DNA from: Calliphora vicina
Taxonomy: Eukaryota; Arthropoda; Insecta; Diptera; Calliphoridae
Assembly (NCBI RefSeq): GCF_958450345.1
Contig: NC_088783.1
Coordinates: 86,015,895 to 86,079,894 of the forward strand
Length of the DNA stretch: 64,000 bases
Direction: 5' to 3'
This document shows, piece after piece, positions 1 through 11,718 of this stretch (position 1 is the stretch's first letter; the number at the start of each line of letters is the position of its first letter). The notes below the pieces were generated by a model. It worked only from the letters and a program-made list of their open reading frames with translations, was not told the origin of the DNA and ran no database searches. Both the position numbers and the translations under genes were made by a program.

Positions 1-29
1 GCAAACAAATGGCCAGTTATTTAGTTAGT

Positions 30-65
30 TAGTCAGTCAGTCAGTCAGTCCAGTCAGCCAGTCCA
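30..65. repeat. (GTCA)n-like microsatellite
   Basis: Short run of imperfect AGTC tetranucleotides. The rest of 1-660 is AT-rich sequence in which I see no gene. Confidence 0.7.
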
Positions 66-735
66 GTCTGAAAGTGAGCGAGTGAGTGAGTAAGTATGTA
101 AGTATGTGAGACATAATATCAGTATGTATGTTCGTTATGGTATGTTGAGAATCTGTACATTGTCCAATAACCGTAGATACATTTTAGTACCCTGCATACA
201 AACAAAGGTGTTAAAAACCGCAAGTAAACAAAATGTTTTATTTTTTATTTTTATTATTTTGTTATTACGATTATACATATTTATTTTCACCCATTCCTAC
301 TATACTACATACAAAAATAAATAGATCCATACATTCTCGTACATATCTGTGTATTTGTTTATGCAAAAGCAACATTCATGTGTGCTTTTATATTTTTATA
401 CAGTCATATTTGCCCACAATAAAAAAAACATTTTAATGAAAACAATAAAATGCGTACTTTGTTATACGAATCTTATCTGTTGCAAATATTTGAGTAAATA
501 TCCGACATATGGAAGATATTTTTTATTTCACACTTACCACCGGGAGAATTGTTTATGCCACAATAAATGCATTGTAGTGAATTGATTACAACAATCGATA
601 ATAGCAGCCATATTGATGAACTGAAAATAAACAAATAAAAGTATTTTATTAGAAATTAAAAAATATATATGTTTAAGGTATATTACAGACGACAATACTA
701 ATATTAATATTTGTCAAAAACTCAAGTAGCATAAT

Positions 736-1219
736 CAGAGTATGAAAACAAACAAAACATTTCGCAAACGTTTACAAAATTTTTGAATTGTATTGTACAT
801 GAGCAAAAACAAAACATAAACTTTTCAAGTGACAAAGAGAGAAAACGAAACGATGAGCTTTTCACTCATCTACATTATTTAATTTACCGTTACAATCGTA
901 CATTTGAGTACAAAACAGATATTGAAACGTATTTTTTATTCGTTTTGTTTTTTTTTGTACTCTGTTCTTTATTATAATGAGTAAATAAATTACCAAACAT
1001 TTGTTAAACGTTTTTTATCAGAATGTTTCAATATTGTTCTTACTCTTTTCTAGCTGCGTACGTTTATATTAATGTACAGTTTGCGCTCGCGAGCAAAAAC
1101 AATACAAAACAAAATGGCAAAATCATTCTCATTGTTAATGTTTGGTTTTTGTTTTACTCATTGAAAAGAACGAAACAAAACAATAGCAAACGTTTCGATT
1201 TGTTTATTTTCGTACTCTG
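736..1219. mobile_element. hAT-type MITE with 8-bp target duplication
   Basis: The ends are inverted repeats: CAGAGTATGAAAAC on the left and TTTTCGTACTCTG on the right. The element is flanked by a perfect 8-bp direct duplication AGCATAAT (728-735 and 1220-1227), the hallmark of hAT insertions. It is about 480 bp with no transposase, so non-autonomous. It sits inside an older repeat whose left end (AGACGACAATACT, ~686) matches the MITE at 6794. Confidence 0.8.
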
Positions 1220-1879
1220 AGCATAATACAATTTCATTGTCTAAACAAAATTGTATTAAGCTATATTGCCATAAAATGTTCATTAAATGGTTAACACCAA
1301 TATGTTTCAACATAAGTTCTCATGGTTGTGTTAACCATTTTCTGAGCATGTTCCTGACAATTTGACAATCGTGTATACGTAGCTTTAGATTTTCAAATAA
1401 TACAAATTATTTTTTTTGATTAACGGTCGATATTCATAAAAATTTTAAAACCTTTGAAAAACTTTGTAAATACAAATAAAGCAAACAATAAATGTGAAGA
1501 AAATATAAAAAATAAATTAAATTTGCAGAAAACTATCATCAATTAACAAAAAAAATATTCCAATACTATATTCTAACCACATATATTTTTAACTAATCAA
1601 TTCTAGTATTTTTTTGCTTAGACTAAATATGACAGGTACCAGACGGCAATTCTACAACTTTAATCGGGTGATCAATTAATTTTCATAATTTCCTTTATTA
1701 TTTATGAGAATAAAAATTAAAATTTTTTAAAATGCTTATTTTAGCAACAGTTCTGTGAAACGGTAAAATAAAAAATAACTTTTCATTTTCGTTTTCATAA
1801 AACTTTTCATATTATCATTTCATAATTACACAAATTGCGATTCTAGCTGCCTGGGAAATAATGTTTGCAGCAATTTTGG

Positions 1880-1995
1880 CTTTTGGACACTTAGTGCAGT
1901 TGATCAAATGCCACTTCATAATCCTTCAGTGCTGTTTGACTGTCAACATAAATAGTAACTCCTTCCTTAAAGTGGTGGTTTTTAAGCCGCAAAGA
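1880..1995 (-). pseudogene. Non-LTR retrotransposon RNase H fragment
   Basis: On the minus strand a short open stretch reads like the RNase H segment of a non-LTR element, with the motif VTIYVDSQTALKDYE (compare the usual YTDSQ-A signature). No other retrotransposon domain is visible around it. It is a small dead relic. Confidence 0.5.
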
Positions 1996-2225
1996 TCTCG
2001 CCCTAAAAGACTCTACATTCGTTGAAATTTTTTTTTTAAAAAATCCCAAGAAATTCCGGTATTTTTTCTATTGGGTGTATGACTTGTAAATGCGGGATTT
2101 ACAATAGATGGCGTGTCTTTTGATAACTTATATGTCATTATGAAGGGTACACATCTGTCATTTATTCTCACTTAAGAATTGAACAATATAGTGTAAACAA
2201 CTAAATTTTTTTTTTGGTTCGAAAA

Positions 2226-2352
2226 TGTCGAATTTTTTTACCAACGAATCGTCATATGCGAGAAGTTTTGCTTTAATTCTTTAATTTGAAAAAAAGTGCC
2301 GCTGAAGTACACCGATTGCTCACCAAAGCTTTTGGTGAATGTGTTCCTTTTT
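2226..2352 (+). pseudogene. Mariner transposase N-terminal relic
   Basis: A frame-broken stretch encodes MREVLL, a stop, then FFNLKKSAAEVHRLLTKAFG. This resembles the N-terminal helix-turn-helix of mariner transposases, in which a -NLKKSAAE-HRLL- motif follows a start that binds the terminal repeat. The homology ends near 2352 and no catalytic DDD residues follow. It is a 5' fragment only and cannot be active. Confidence 0.6.
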
Positions 2353-2689
2353 AGTTAAATCTTTTAAATAAAAAATTGTTTTTTTTTTTTTGGTATTTTT
2401 ATAATATTTGTATTATATCAGGATTAAAAACATTAATTTAAAATATTATCGTTAAAAAAACGCATAAAAAACATACTTTTTAATTTTGTTTTTAACAAAA
2501 CGTACTTTTGTTTCATTACTTTTTAACAAAAAGTTCATTTTCCGATATTAAAATGGTTTTATATCAAACATCCTTAACATTTAATGTGGTGACTTATGGC
2601 AGTTAGATGTATCTTTTGATAAGTAAGAAAATTGTTACCATTTCCAGGATCATGCAGTTTTTTAAGGGGCGAAATAAATAAAACTCATT

Positions 2690-3245
2690 TTCCCAAAAAT
2701 TTTAAATGTGCGAAAAAGTACCTTTTATTCTGGAGCTCCTCAATTTCAATATGACATACGATTACACAGCTTAACAGCAAAAATAATACTGAATAACAAT
2801 TATATATATTTGAAGCACCCTGGCTACCTATAAGTACAAAAATGGTAAAATTTTTCAATTCTATGGATAATTTTTTTTTAAATAGGTATGTCTTGCGTTT
2901 TAAAGAGGGACCTTTCTTGGACTTCACGCTTTTAAATTATGTTCTCGGAGACATGTACGAACTGTTTTTACTGTCACAGTTATATTAAGGACGTCTTTTA
3001 GCTCGGTTGCAGCGTTGAATGGAACCTTTTTCCTCTAGCAGATCAATCTTTTGACGCAAAGCAGTGTCAATACTAGTTTTTTACACGTCTTTCAGCATTT
3101 TCTTTACAATTAATTGCGTTGTGAATCATTTTGTTAGAATATCCAACCAATCGACCAAACTCTCAATAAGATTTTCCATCCGATATTAGTTTTTTTGATT
3201 ATTTCGCGTTTCTCCGCAATGCAGTGTTTTCCATTAACCATATTA
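2690..3245 (-). pseudogene. Tc1-like transposase relic
   Basis: Read on the minus strand, the stretch starts like a Tc1 transposase (MVNGKHCIAEKREIIKK) and later contains KGPSLKRKTYL. These correspond to the helix-turn-helix start and the linker before the catalytic domain of Tc1 proteins. Stops and frameshifts break it and no DDE motif is seen, so this is a tentative call. Confidence 0.4.
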
Positions 3246-3299
3246 TTTAAACTGATTGCCGACGCAATATATAAACGGATTAAAGGTTTTTTAAATCTC

Positions 3300-6200
3300 A
3301 ATTTTTCTAAGTTTATTTTAATAATAACCCTTTTTGATTTACCATTAATTATGTGGAGAAACGTCTAAAAAAATTATAATTTTACTTAAACATTTTTAAA
3401 AAAAGCTCTCCATAAAATTTAAAATATGGACCATATTTGTATATATGTACATCAAAATTGTATAGTGGTTTAAAAAGTCTTTAATGTTATTTTTCGATTT
3501 TGTTCCCTTGTGTTATCATTATCCTCTATTAAAAAAAGTTCGTTATGTTCAAAACTATTTTATTGATGAATGTCAATGTGTGACTAATGTGTGATTAATT
3601 TTTTTATATTTATTGTGTATGAAAATTTTTTTAATGAATTGTTTACTAAAACTTAAATTAGAGTAAATTAACAATTATAATTATTAATTTAATTGGCAAT
3701 TTTAGTCGTAGATTGATCTTCCATAATACTAGCAAACGGAATAATATAATATTTTGTTTATAGATTGTATGCTTTGCTTCATGTGCTTGAATAGGCAGTT
3801 TTTTTTATAGATTTCTATTTATAAATCTATTTTTACCAAAAACATAGAGTAATTTCTTCTCCACCAACCAAAAATAAATAAAACAAGGCGTGCTTCCGTA
3901 GAATAGACTAAAATAAGGTATTGAAGAATTAAAATTTTTCTTACAGAAAAGCATTACAGGATTTTTATAAATTTAATTATATTTGGTACTTTCTCTATTA
4001 AAAACAAAGTCACAGGAGGTGTTTTTAAATGTCAGGATTTAAAATTTGTTTCTAAGTCTTGTCGATATTTAAACGGAAGTAAAGCAATTAGTCAATTAAG
4101 AAAGGGCGTGAAAATTGCAGGTAAAATTTGTATTATATTCTTTGGGCATTTATAATAGATTAGCAAGAGATGAATAAATAACAATAAAACTGCAGGTTAT
4201 TCGTAACACAAATTCAACTCCAAAAATATTAAGAAATACCGACAAATTATAAAGTATTATGAATTATTTTCAAATCTTTTAAATAATATAGAATGAATAA
4301 AGCATGCACTATACTGAGGTTTTTAAACAAATCATGATTTGCCGATCTTTCCTCATGTTTATTGTTGAAAGTATTTATTTCTTAAAAACACATGCTGTTT
4401 ACAAATGTACAAAGGTAAGTAGGTAGGTAGTTAGGTAGCTGCTATACACTATTTAGTAGATACATACATACATACATTCATATGTGTGTATTCATATTGG
4501 CGTACACTTGTAGTAGATTCAATAAGTATACAACCTTACCTACAAACATTTACTTTTAATGCCGCAGTTCTAATTAGTTGAACAAAAATAGCCAACGTAA
4601 ATAAACAAAAAGGCAAACAAGTAAACAAATCAAAATTTGTTTAAATTGAAATCAGCTGCCGAAACGTACTGAACGAAAAATTCAATATGAAAATATTGTT
4701 AAACACAAATACAATTGTACAAATATCCGAAACAAAATTTATTTATTTGATTTATTTTCAAATTTAAAATGTAAATGTTTCTTATTAAAATGGTTGCTTT
4801 AAACGATCTCATTATATGACAGGAATCTCTTGTAGGAATAGCACTCAAACAACGTCATCAATAAAAAAATTTAATCAATTTAACAATAATGTTTTTGGAA
4901 TTTAAGAAAAAAAATATGTATAACAATAAATTATATCTGATAAATTGTTAAAAAAAAAAACAATTCCAAGAATGAAATAAAACAAAAAAATTTTTACAAA
5001 AAAAAAGAAACAACAACTTAACCGAAAAATAACAAAAATGAATAATTAATTATTTGAAATAAATAATATATAACTTAAGTATTTCAAAACAAACACATAT
5101 TTTTTAGCAAACAAAGACACAATAAGACTAACAAAAATTTAAATGTTTTCTCAGAATTTCTTTTTTAATTTTTGGATTTTTGTTAATTTTAAATACATAG
5201 ATTTGTTTTTAGTAGTATTTATTATTATTAATTTTGTTTTTATTGCTAATTTTTATATAGTTGGCTTAAGATTTGCTTGCGATCATAAAAACAAACACTA
5301 TTAAAAGCCAGTCATCACACCAATCAACAAAAACTTTATTTTAAATTAAAATTTTTAATGCAAAAAGGCACTTAAGAAGCTATTAAGGTGACAGATAAAC
5401 AAATGACTGACAGACAGACATCTCCTATCAATTTACTTCACTTCAAAGGTAGAAGGAGAAGATAAACAAAACAAAAAATTGAAATGAAATGAAACTGAGG
5501 TCAAACCAAAATCAAAACATACGCATAAAATGTGTTTAAAACAAAAATAAATAACAAAAAATAAATTATAAAGCGAAAAGAAATAAAACCAACAACAATG
5601 ATACTATCAACATCACTATTCGTAAGATTTAGTAGAGTATTCTTGGAAACGGAAAAAGCTGAAAACGTATTTGAAAACGAAAATATGTAGTTTATAGGGT
5701 GGACCAAATTAAATGAAAAAAAACTAAACTCGATTTCTTAGGGAATACAGATAATTAAGCAAATTAGAAATTCATCAAAGGCCTTGGAAAATTGAACAGG
5801 CGAAGGCGATATGGTACAGCTTTCTAACAAAGCTATTAGATTTCAAAAATATACCTTTATTTGGACCACCCTTTATTTACCCAATCAGAGCACGCAACGC
5901 ACAACACCATGTAAACAATACACAGTGTTGACCATTAGCGGTTTTTACGACCAAAAAGTATTTGGTAGTAACTTGGATTGGTGATTTGAATTTGGAAGCA
6001 AATTGCGTTTATTTTGACTTCTTACAACTTCTCACAATATTTATTTACCAAAAATGGTAAAAAAAAATGCTGAGAAATAGTATCATCAATATTGCCTAAA
6101 TATAAGAAATATAAATGCAACTGACATTTGCACAACCAAAACAATTTTAACAGAAATAATAATCGCAATATGGTTCCATCAGAGGTGATTGTGTTGCTAA

Positions 6201-6790
6201 AACACAAAAATATATTTTGGTTATTGTAAATCGAACGCTGCAAATTATCTTGCAATATCTAAAACAAACAGTTCCATTTAATATCAATACCTTTAATAAC
6301 ATACCTATACATATTTTGTTAAGTATTAGGTAGCGCGAAAGTCATAAGTCATAACCAACAATGTTTTCAATATTAAGTTCAAATTTTTATTGAATTGTTC
6401 TGAAATTTTGATTTAGCAAAATTTGTGTGAATAATGAAATATTGGATCAAATTAATTGTATCGCTAGAAAAATCAAAAACGTATAAAATTTCCATCACTG
6501 AAGGAAAACCCATAATATTTACAGTTGAACTTTATTTATATATTTATGTATTTACAGTTGAATTTAATTAATGCTAGATTTGTTTTTAAGCTGCAATTAG
6601 TAATATTCAGCAATTTAACAAAATTTTAAATGCGTCTTCAAGACGAAGAATCTCAAAATTGTATTTACAAATCAACTAATATAAGACCTGAGCATTATTC
6701 AAAATTAAAACCGAGAGACTAACTTACTCTTATGGAAATTTATGCTGTAGGTCTTTAAAAGTCAGACGTTTATTTGTTTGCAGCAAAAGG
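3300..6790. other. AT-rich intergenic, no gene seen
   Basis: About 3.5 kb of AT-rich sequence with homopolymer runs and a small GTAG repeat near 4410-4440. Short open frames here have no recognisable protein features. I cannot support any gene or complete transposon. Confidence 0.5.
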
Positions 6791-6793
6791 TAT

Positions 6794-7083
6794 ATACAGA
6801 CGACAATACTGAGTATTTGTAAAATATTTGTAAATACTTGTGTATCATAATACAATTTCAACGTCTAAACAAAAAAAAATCTTAAATGTTTTAAAACATT
6901 TCATAAATATAAAAAAGGAAATCAATAAATGTAAAGAAAAACATCAATAATCAATAAAAAAATATTTTTAATGCTACTGTGCAAACAAGAATTGTCTATT
7001 TCAAAATGATTTCCTAACAAACGGGATGTATTTAACAATAATTTAAATTTGAAAAGTATTAATACACAGTATTGTAGTCTGTA
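6794..7083. mobile_element. Palindromic MITE (ACAGACGACAATACTG family)
   Basis: The left end ACAGACGACAATACTG is answered by the right end CAGTATTGTAGTCTGT, an inverted repeat with one mismatch. It is 290 bp with no coding capacity. A related left end occurs near 684, where the copy is split by the hAT MITE at 736-1219. Confidence 0.65.
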
Positions 7084-7089
7084 AATAAC

Positions 7090-8090
7090 TCAAGGAATAT
7101 GATTTGATCAGTGACTTGTTTTAAATATTGTGTTAATTCCTTATTATCAAATGAAATCAAATTTAAAATTAAACGTTAATGAGTTAGAATAATTGCCTGA
7201 ATTCTAAATTTAGTAAAGCATGATTTAAAATTTACCTTTTTAACCAAGTCAGCAACATTGCTCATTATTTAGTAGGTAACAAATGAAAATCAGTGCTATA
7301 AGGTAAAAAACAGAGAATCCATGAAGAAAACAAGTTTAAATATCACTGTGAATTTCAACTCACGTCCTGTGATGAAAACAAAACAACAACACCCCCAATT
7401 AACTACAGATTTTATGTTTTACAGGGGGAAATAAATACGATATGTACTCGTATAAATACTTACTGCTAGTACATACCGCTACGGTCATAATAATAGCACC
7501 ATAATATTCATATGGTTATATAATATCATGTAAAAACCTTTAAATTAATTTTTATTATTTTTTTTATAAATATGTATATCTAAAGAGCCTGACATCAAAT
7601 AGTACAATTTTTTTTAATAATTTGACCAAAAAGTGTTTTTTATACTTGTATGTGAGAATCGTAGTGCAACTTTGGCAATTTTTGTTTCGATACAGTTTTT
7701 TTTTTATTATAGGTCAAACTTTTCTAGGATTTAAATAATTTAAATTTTGTTCTCGTAATGGCCAGCGAATAACTACAACACTAGTCAGTACTTGGGAGGC
7801 ACATGCAATAAAATTTAAAGTTAATTAAAGATATAGCAGCAAGCTTATTTCGTTAATAATTTACCTAAAAACTTCACAACATAATCAGCTCAATTATAAT
7901 ATAACATAGACAATGTTAACAATTTGTGGACAGCAAATGTATGAACGCCTATTTGACCACAAATAGGCCGTTCAAAGCGTTGATGAATGATGATGTTTCC
8001 GAAATTAAAATGGATCAAAATTTTAAAAACAAATTAGATAATGCAAACAGATTGCTAAAGAAAATGCTAAACATTTAAAATCAAGTGCTG
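7090..8090. other. Intergenic, no gene seen
   Basis: AT-rich sequence. I see no exon, RNA gene or complete repeat in it. Decayed hAT sequence may extend leftwards from 8100 into its last part. Confidence 0.4.
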
Positions 8091-8094
8091 ATAG

Positions 8095-8320
8095 TTTTTT
8101 AGACGGGAATTAGCTTTATTTGAAGCAAGTAGCAATCGGACAACATATTTTGAATGTATTTATAATGCATTACTGAAGATAAAGTAGTGAGTAGTTTGTA
8201 AGCCTTATTTTTCCCAATGGGCTTGGTTAATAAAATTCTATAATTATTAAAAAAAAAAGCCAACATCTGTGAAAAGTGAAAGAGTTTTCGTGGTGGCTGG
8301 AAACTATTCCACTATTCCAC
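8095..8320 (+). pseudogene. hAT transposase C-terminal relic
   Basis: Two separated pieces read like the C-terminal dimerisation region of hAT transposases. The first is ELALFEASSNRTTYF...NALLKIK (about 8107-8188). After roughly 80 bp of unrelated sequence comes PTSVKSERVFVVAGN (about 8261-8305), matching the PTSVESERVFS-AG motif of the family. Catalytic regions are missing. The homology stops abruptly where non-LTR sequence begins. Confidence 0.6.
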
Positions 8321-8766
8321 TTTTAAGGAGAACGGCAAACCTGATAACAGGAGCCATAAGAACGACTACAACAACGTCGCTATTCACTGTATTAAACTGG
8401 ATCCCTGTGGATCTATTGGCCAGAAAAATGGCATTCACTACGGCCTTCAGGCTAAATGCGATTGGTGCGTGGAAATATGCTAAAAAGGATCACGCCAGTA
8501 TAATCTTCCAGGTCATATTGATTATTGCATCTCCAGGCCGTTTCTATCAAGGAACTTCGGTTTCTCAAATGGACGGACCTAACTGGCTCAGTTACAACGT
8601 GATATCAGGCAGGGATATTCGAATGTATACTGACAATCAGTCCGCAATAAAATCTCTGACAGGTGAGAACACAACATCTAACTTGGCAAGACATTCATCA
8701 GTCGTACTCATATGGGTATGTGGACACGGCGATATTACATATTTTATTTCTTTAAGTTCCCAGTAA
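8310..8766 (+). pseudogene. Non-LTR retrotransposon RNase H relic
   Basis: An open frame continuous with the hAT relic at its start reads like the linker and RNase H domain of a non-LTR element. Visible motifs are RRTANLITGAIRTT, LNWIPVDLLARKMA, then YTDNQSAIKSL (RNase H catalytic Asp) and IWVCGHGDI (compare W-PGH-GI in intact elements). Parts between are missing and reverse transcriptase is absent. The frame is an accidental fusion of two dead transposons, not a gene. Confidence 0.7.
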
Positions 8767-8916
8767 TGACAAATAAAAAATATTAGTATTATCACATGTT
8801 AAAGGTGACTATTTCAACTGATTTCAATAGTACGTGGTTTTAGTAACTTCCGCTAATCTAAACATCATGTACTGATGTAATATTTCAACATTTCAAATAA
8901 AATATTTCATAACTTA

Positions 8917-9044
8917 CCCCCAGTAACACGAAGTCTGGTTATGTGTTAACTAATAGTTAAACTGACAGTTTTCATACAAACATATTTTTAACTGACAATA
9001 TAACTATTAGTTAAGACATAACCAGGCTTCGTGTTAATGGGGGT
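8917..9044. mobile_element. Palindromic MITE (CCCCC-TAACACGAAG family)
   Basis: A near-perfect inverted repeat about 128 bp long: AACACGAAGTCTGGTTATG on the left is answered on the right by its complement, ending TTAATGGGGGT. A second copy with the same ends lies at 49709-49836 inside the snoRNA host gene. Confidence 0.85.
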
Positions 9045-9229
9045 TTAACACTGAATGGGGATTGTCTACTGAAAAATTCATATATTTTAAAGGAAAATGA
9101 TTTTTGTTTTGTATGGTACTTTTACATTTCCTAAATTTTTCTTAAGGACCATAATTGTCTGTAGCATCGACAGGAATATCGTCAATCTTTTGAAAGGAGG
9201 TCGTATCTATAACTCTCAATTATACCTTC

Positions 9230-9911
9230 CAGCGTCGCTAACGGAGACTTCAACCTCAAAGATGCCCAACAAATTAAAAAAGCCAAACTTATAATATGTG
9301 ACGGGTCAACAATGGCACCCACTCACCCACTTAATGCTGTTGCTAAATTTTTAAATACATTACTGAAAAATCAAAATCCCTTTGGAAATTGCCTGTGGTG
9401 CCACATACTCACAGAGCTGCTGGTCAAACTTTAAAATCAACCTCCGAGCAGTGGACACCACATACAGTGAATGGCTTTTAAAAATGGACAATGGAAAGCT
9501 AACATCGGAGTTTGGAGAATATATTATTGAAATTCCAAATAAAATTATGGTTCAAGACTCAATTGTAAATAGCATTTTTGGTGAAAAATTTAATTATTCT
9601 ACAGTAAAATATTATTCAAAATCTGCCATTATTTGCCCTAGAAATGATGACGTTTGTCAAATCATCGAGCAAGTGTTAAAACTTTTAGAGGGCGAGCATT
9701 ATACATACTTGAGTATTGACATAGTAGAAAAGGCAGATACCTAGCCTAAATCAGTTTCATTGGCCAAATGTATGTTGCATTTTCTAGAGCAAGATCCCCA
9801 CCACATGATGTTAGTGTGAAAGTGATTCATGAAGATGGGAAGCAGGGCATGCTTCGTAAGGGCAGTTCCACCGTATTCTCAAACAATATTGTCTACGAAG
9901 ATATTTTATAA
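9230..9911 (+). pseudogene. Helitron (PIF1-like) helicase C-terminal relic
   Basis: The stretch encodes pieces of the SF1 helicase of Helitron transposons. Order: ANGDFNLKDAQQIKKAKLII with DGSTMAP (the Walker B-like DE-TMA region), LPVVPH, then across a frameshift SEWLLKMDNGKLTS and EYIIEIPNKIMV-DSIVNSIFG. These are followed by CPRNDDVCQIIEQVLKLLEGE, YLSID and, after a frame change, MYVAFSRARSP (helicase motif VI) and STVFSNNIVYEDIL. At least two frame changes are needed. The Rep/HUH endonuclease is absent, so this is a dead 3' portion. Confidence 0.75.
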
Positions 9912-10439
9912 CTTATGAAAATTATTCATATTTGGTTTAAATCGAATTAACTAAAGGAAATTTAAGTCAACTTTAGTTATTGCAGGTTTATTTATTTGTA
10001 AATTAAATTCTGTATTTCATTCTATAAAGAAATTAATTAATTAAAGAAATAAAATAGTTTTTTTTTATTTATTAAAACCAGTTTGGATTTTTCGACTTTG
10101 ATATCTATGTAGTACATATATAGATTTTTATAATAAAGCTTAAAATATATCCCATGATAATTACTTAAAGTTAATGTGGTGTTATTATTTTGACCAGCAC
10201 TGTATATACATACATACAGTGGTTGACAAAACAATGGAAACTTTTCCAAATATTTCATTAGTGGCCTAAATAATTTTTTAAAAAATTTTATCATTTTTAT
10301 TTGTATACTTTTATTAACATAATTTAACAAAAAATAAAGGACATAATTAATTAAATTCTAAAAATGAGAAAAAAAAATTAAAAGATTTCTTTAATACGGC
10401 ATTGACAAAACAATGGAAACTTAGGTATAATTTTAACAA

Positions 10440-11437
10440 ATATGGTCTAAACTTTGCAATAACTCAATATTTTGTTGGGTATCCCTTATATTTGCTACAC
10501 ATCGACGATGCATTGAACCAATTAAAGAGTCAATGGTCTCCTTTGAAATATTTTGCCATTTCCTTATAACCGCCTCCGATAAATCTTCCTGGTGTAATTT
10601 TGGGTCCTTATTTTACGATCTACAATTTCCCGTATTTTCTATGGGATTGAGATCTGGCGATTGGGTAGGCCACTTCAAAACATGTACCTCGTTGGATTGT
10701 AACCACAGAGGTGTATTTCGGGTCGTTGTCGTGTTGGAATCTCCAAACTAGGGGCATATTTTCCTCAGCGTATGGATACATAACATCGTTTAATATGGTT
10801 CTGTATCCTATACCTGTCATGGTATATTTTATAATATGAATTGGGCCCATACCTTGTCCTGAAAAACATCCCCATACCATAATATTGCTACCGCCAAAAT
10901 TTACAGTCTTATTTGTGTACTTTGGATCTAATCTTTTTCCCTTTGGTCGTCTTACAAATGTTCTCCCATCACTGCCTCTTAAATTGCATTTGGATTCGTC
11001 GGAAAAGAGGACAGTATTCCATTTCTGTATCGACCAGCTTAAATGATCCCTGGCAAATTGTAGACGAGCAGAACGGTTCTTTTTAGAAATGAGTGGTTTT
11101 TTCACAGGACGATAGCAACCAAGACCAGCCTCATTTGCCCTGTGACTAACTGTTCGGGTACTTATTTCTAATTTTAGGCTATTAACAACCTCTCGAGGAG
11201 TTATTTTTGGGAATTTCTTGAACTCTGTCGCTATTAAATTATCTTGTCTAGGAGTAGTCTTACGAGGTCTTCCACCTAAATGTTGAATTTTTACAGAACC
11301 GGTCTCACGAAATTTTTGAAACTGCTGATTTATTTATTTATTGAATATTTGTCACAGATACTTTTTTGTTTTAAACCAGCTTTAAAATCGTTAATTATTT
11401 TATTTTTTAAGTCTTCACAAATCTTAACTTTAGCCAT
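10440..11437 (-). pseudogene. Tc1-like transposase, frameshifted (outer element)
   Basis: Minus-strand transposase starting MAKVKICEDLKNKIINDF at 11437. It runs through the helix-turn-helix (SICDKYSINKSAVSK), the GRPRKT hook, RTVSHRANEAGL, and the catalytic domain with the first Asp in VLFSDESK and the second in FQHDNDPKYTS. PTQSPDLNPIEN, carrying the final Glu, is present near 10630-10670 but in another frame. At least two frameshifts separate the pieces, so the protein is not made. The longest intact piece is 10620-11105. Confidence 0.85.
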
Positions 11438-11718
11438 TTTCGTTAACTTTGAAAAAAAGCAATTATGCGAAAAACTTAGAAAAAGAAATTGTGAAAAATT
11501 ACCAGAATTTAAAAATAAAATAAAATAAAATAAAATAACTGTAAACAGGATGCGTTTTACATCGTTCTTTTAAATATTATTTTCTTTTTACACTTCTTTC
11601 TTGCAGAAGTTTAAAAGTTTCCATTGTTTTGTCAGTAGCGAAATAGTGAATATTTTTAATTGTGTTCCCTTTTTCAGAATATAATTAATTATGTTTTGTT
11701 TTTCAGTTAATTTATATA

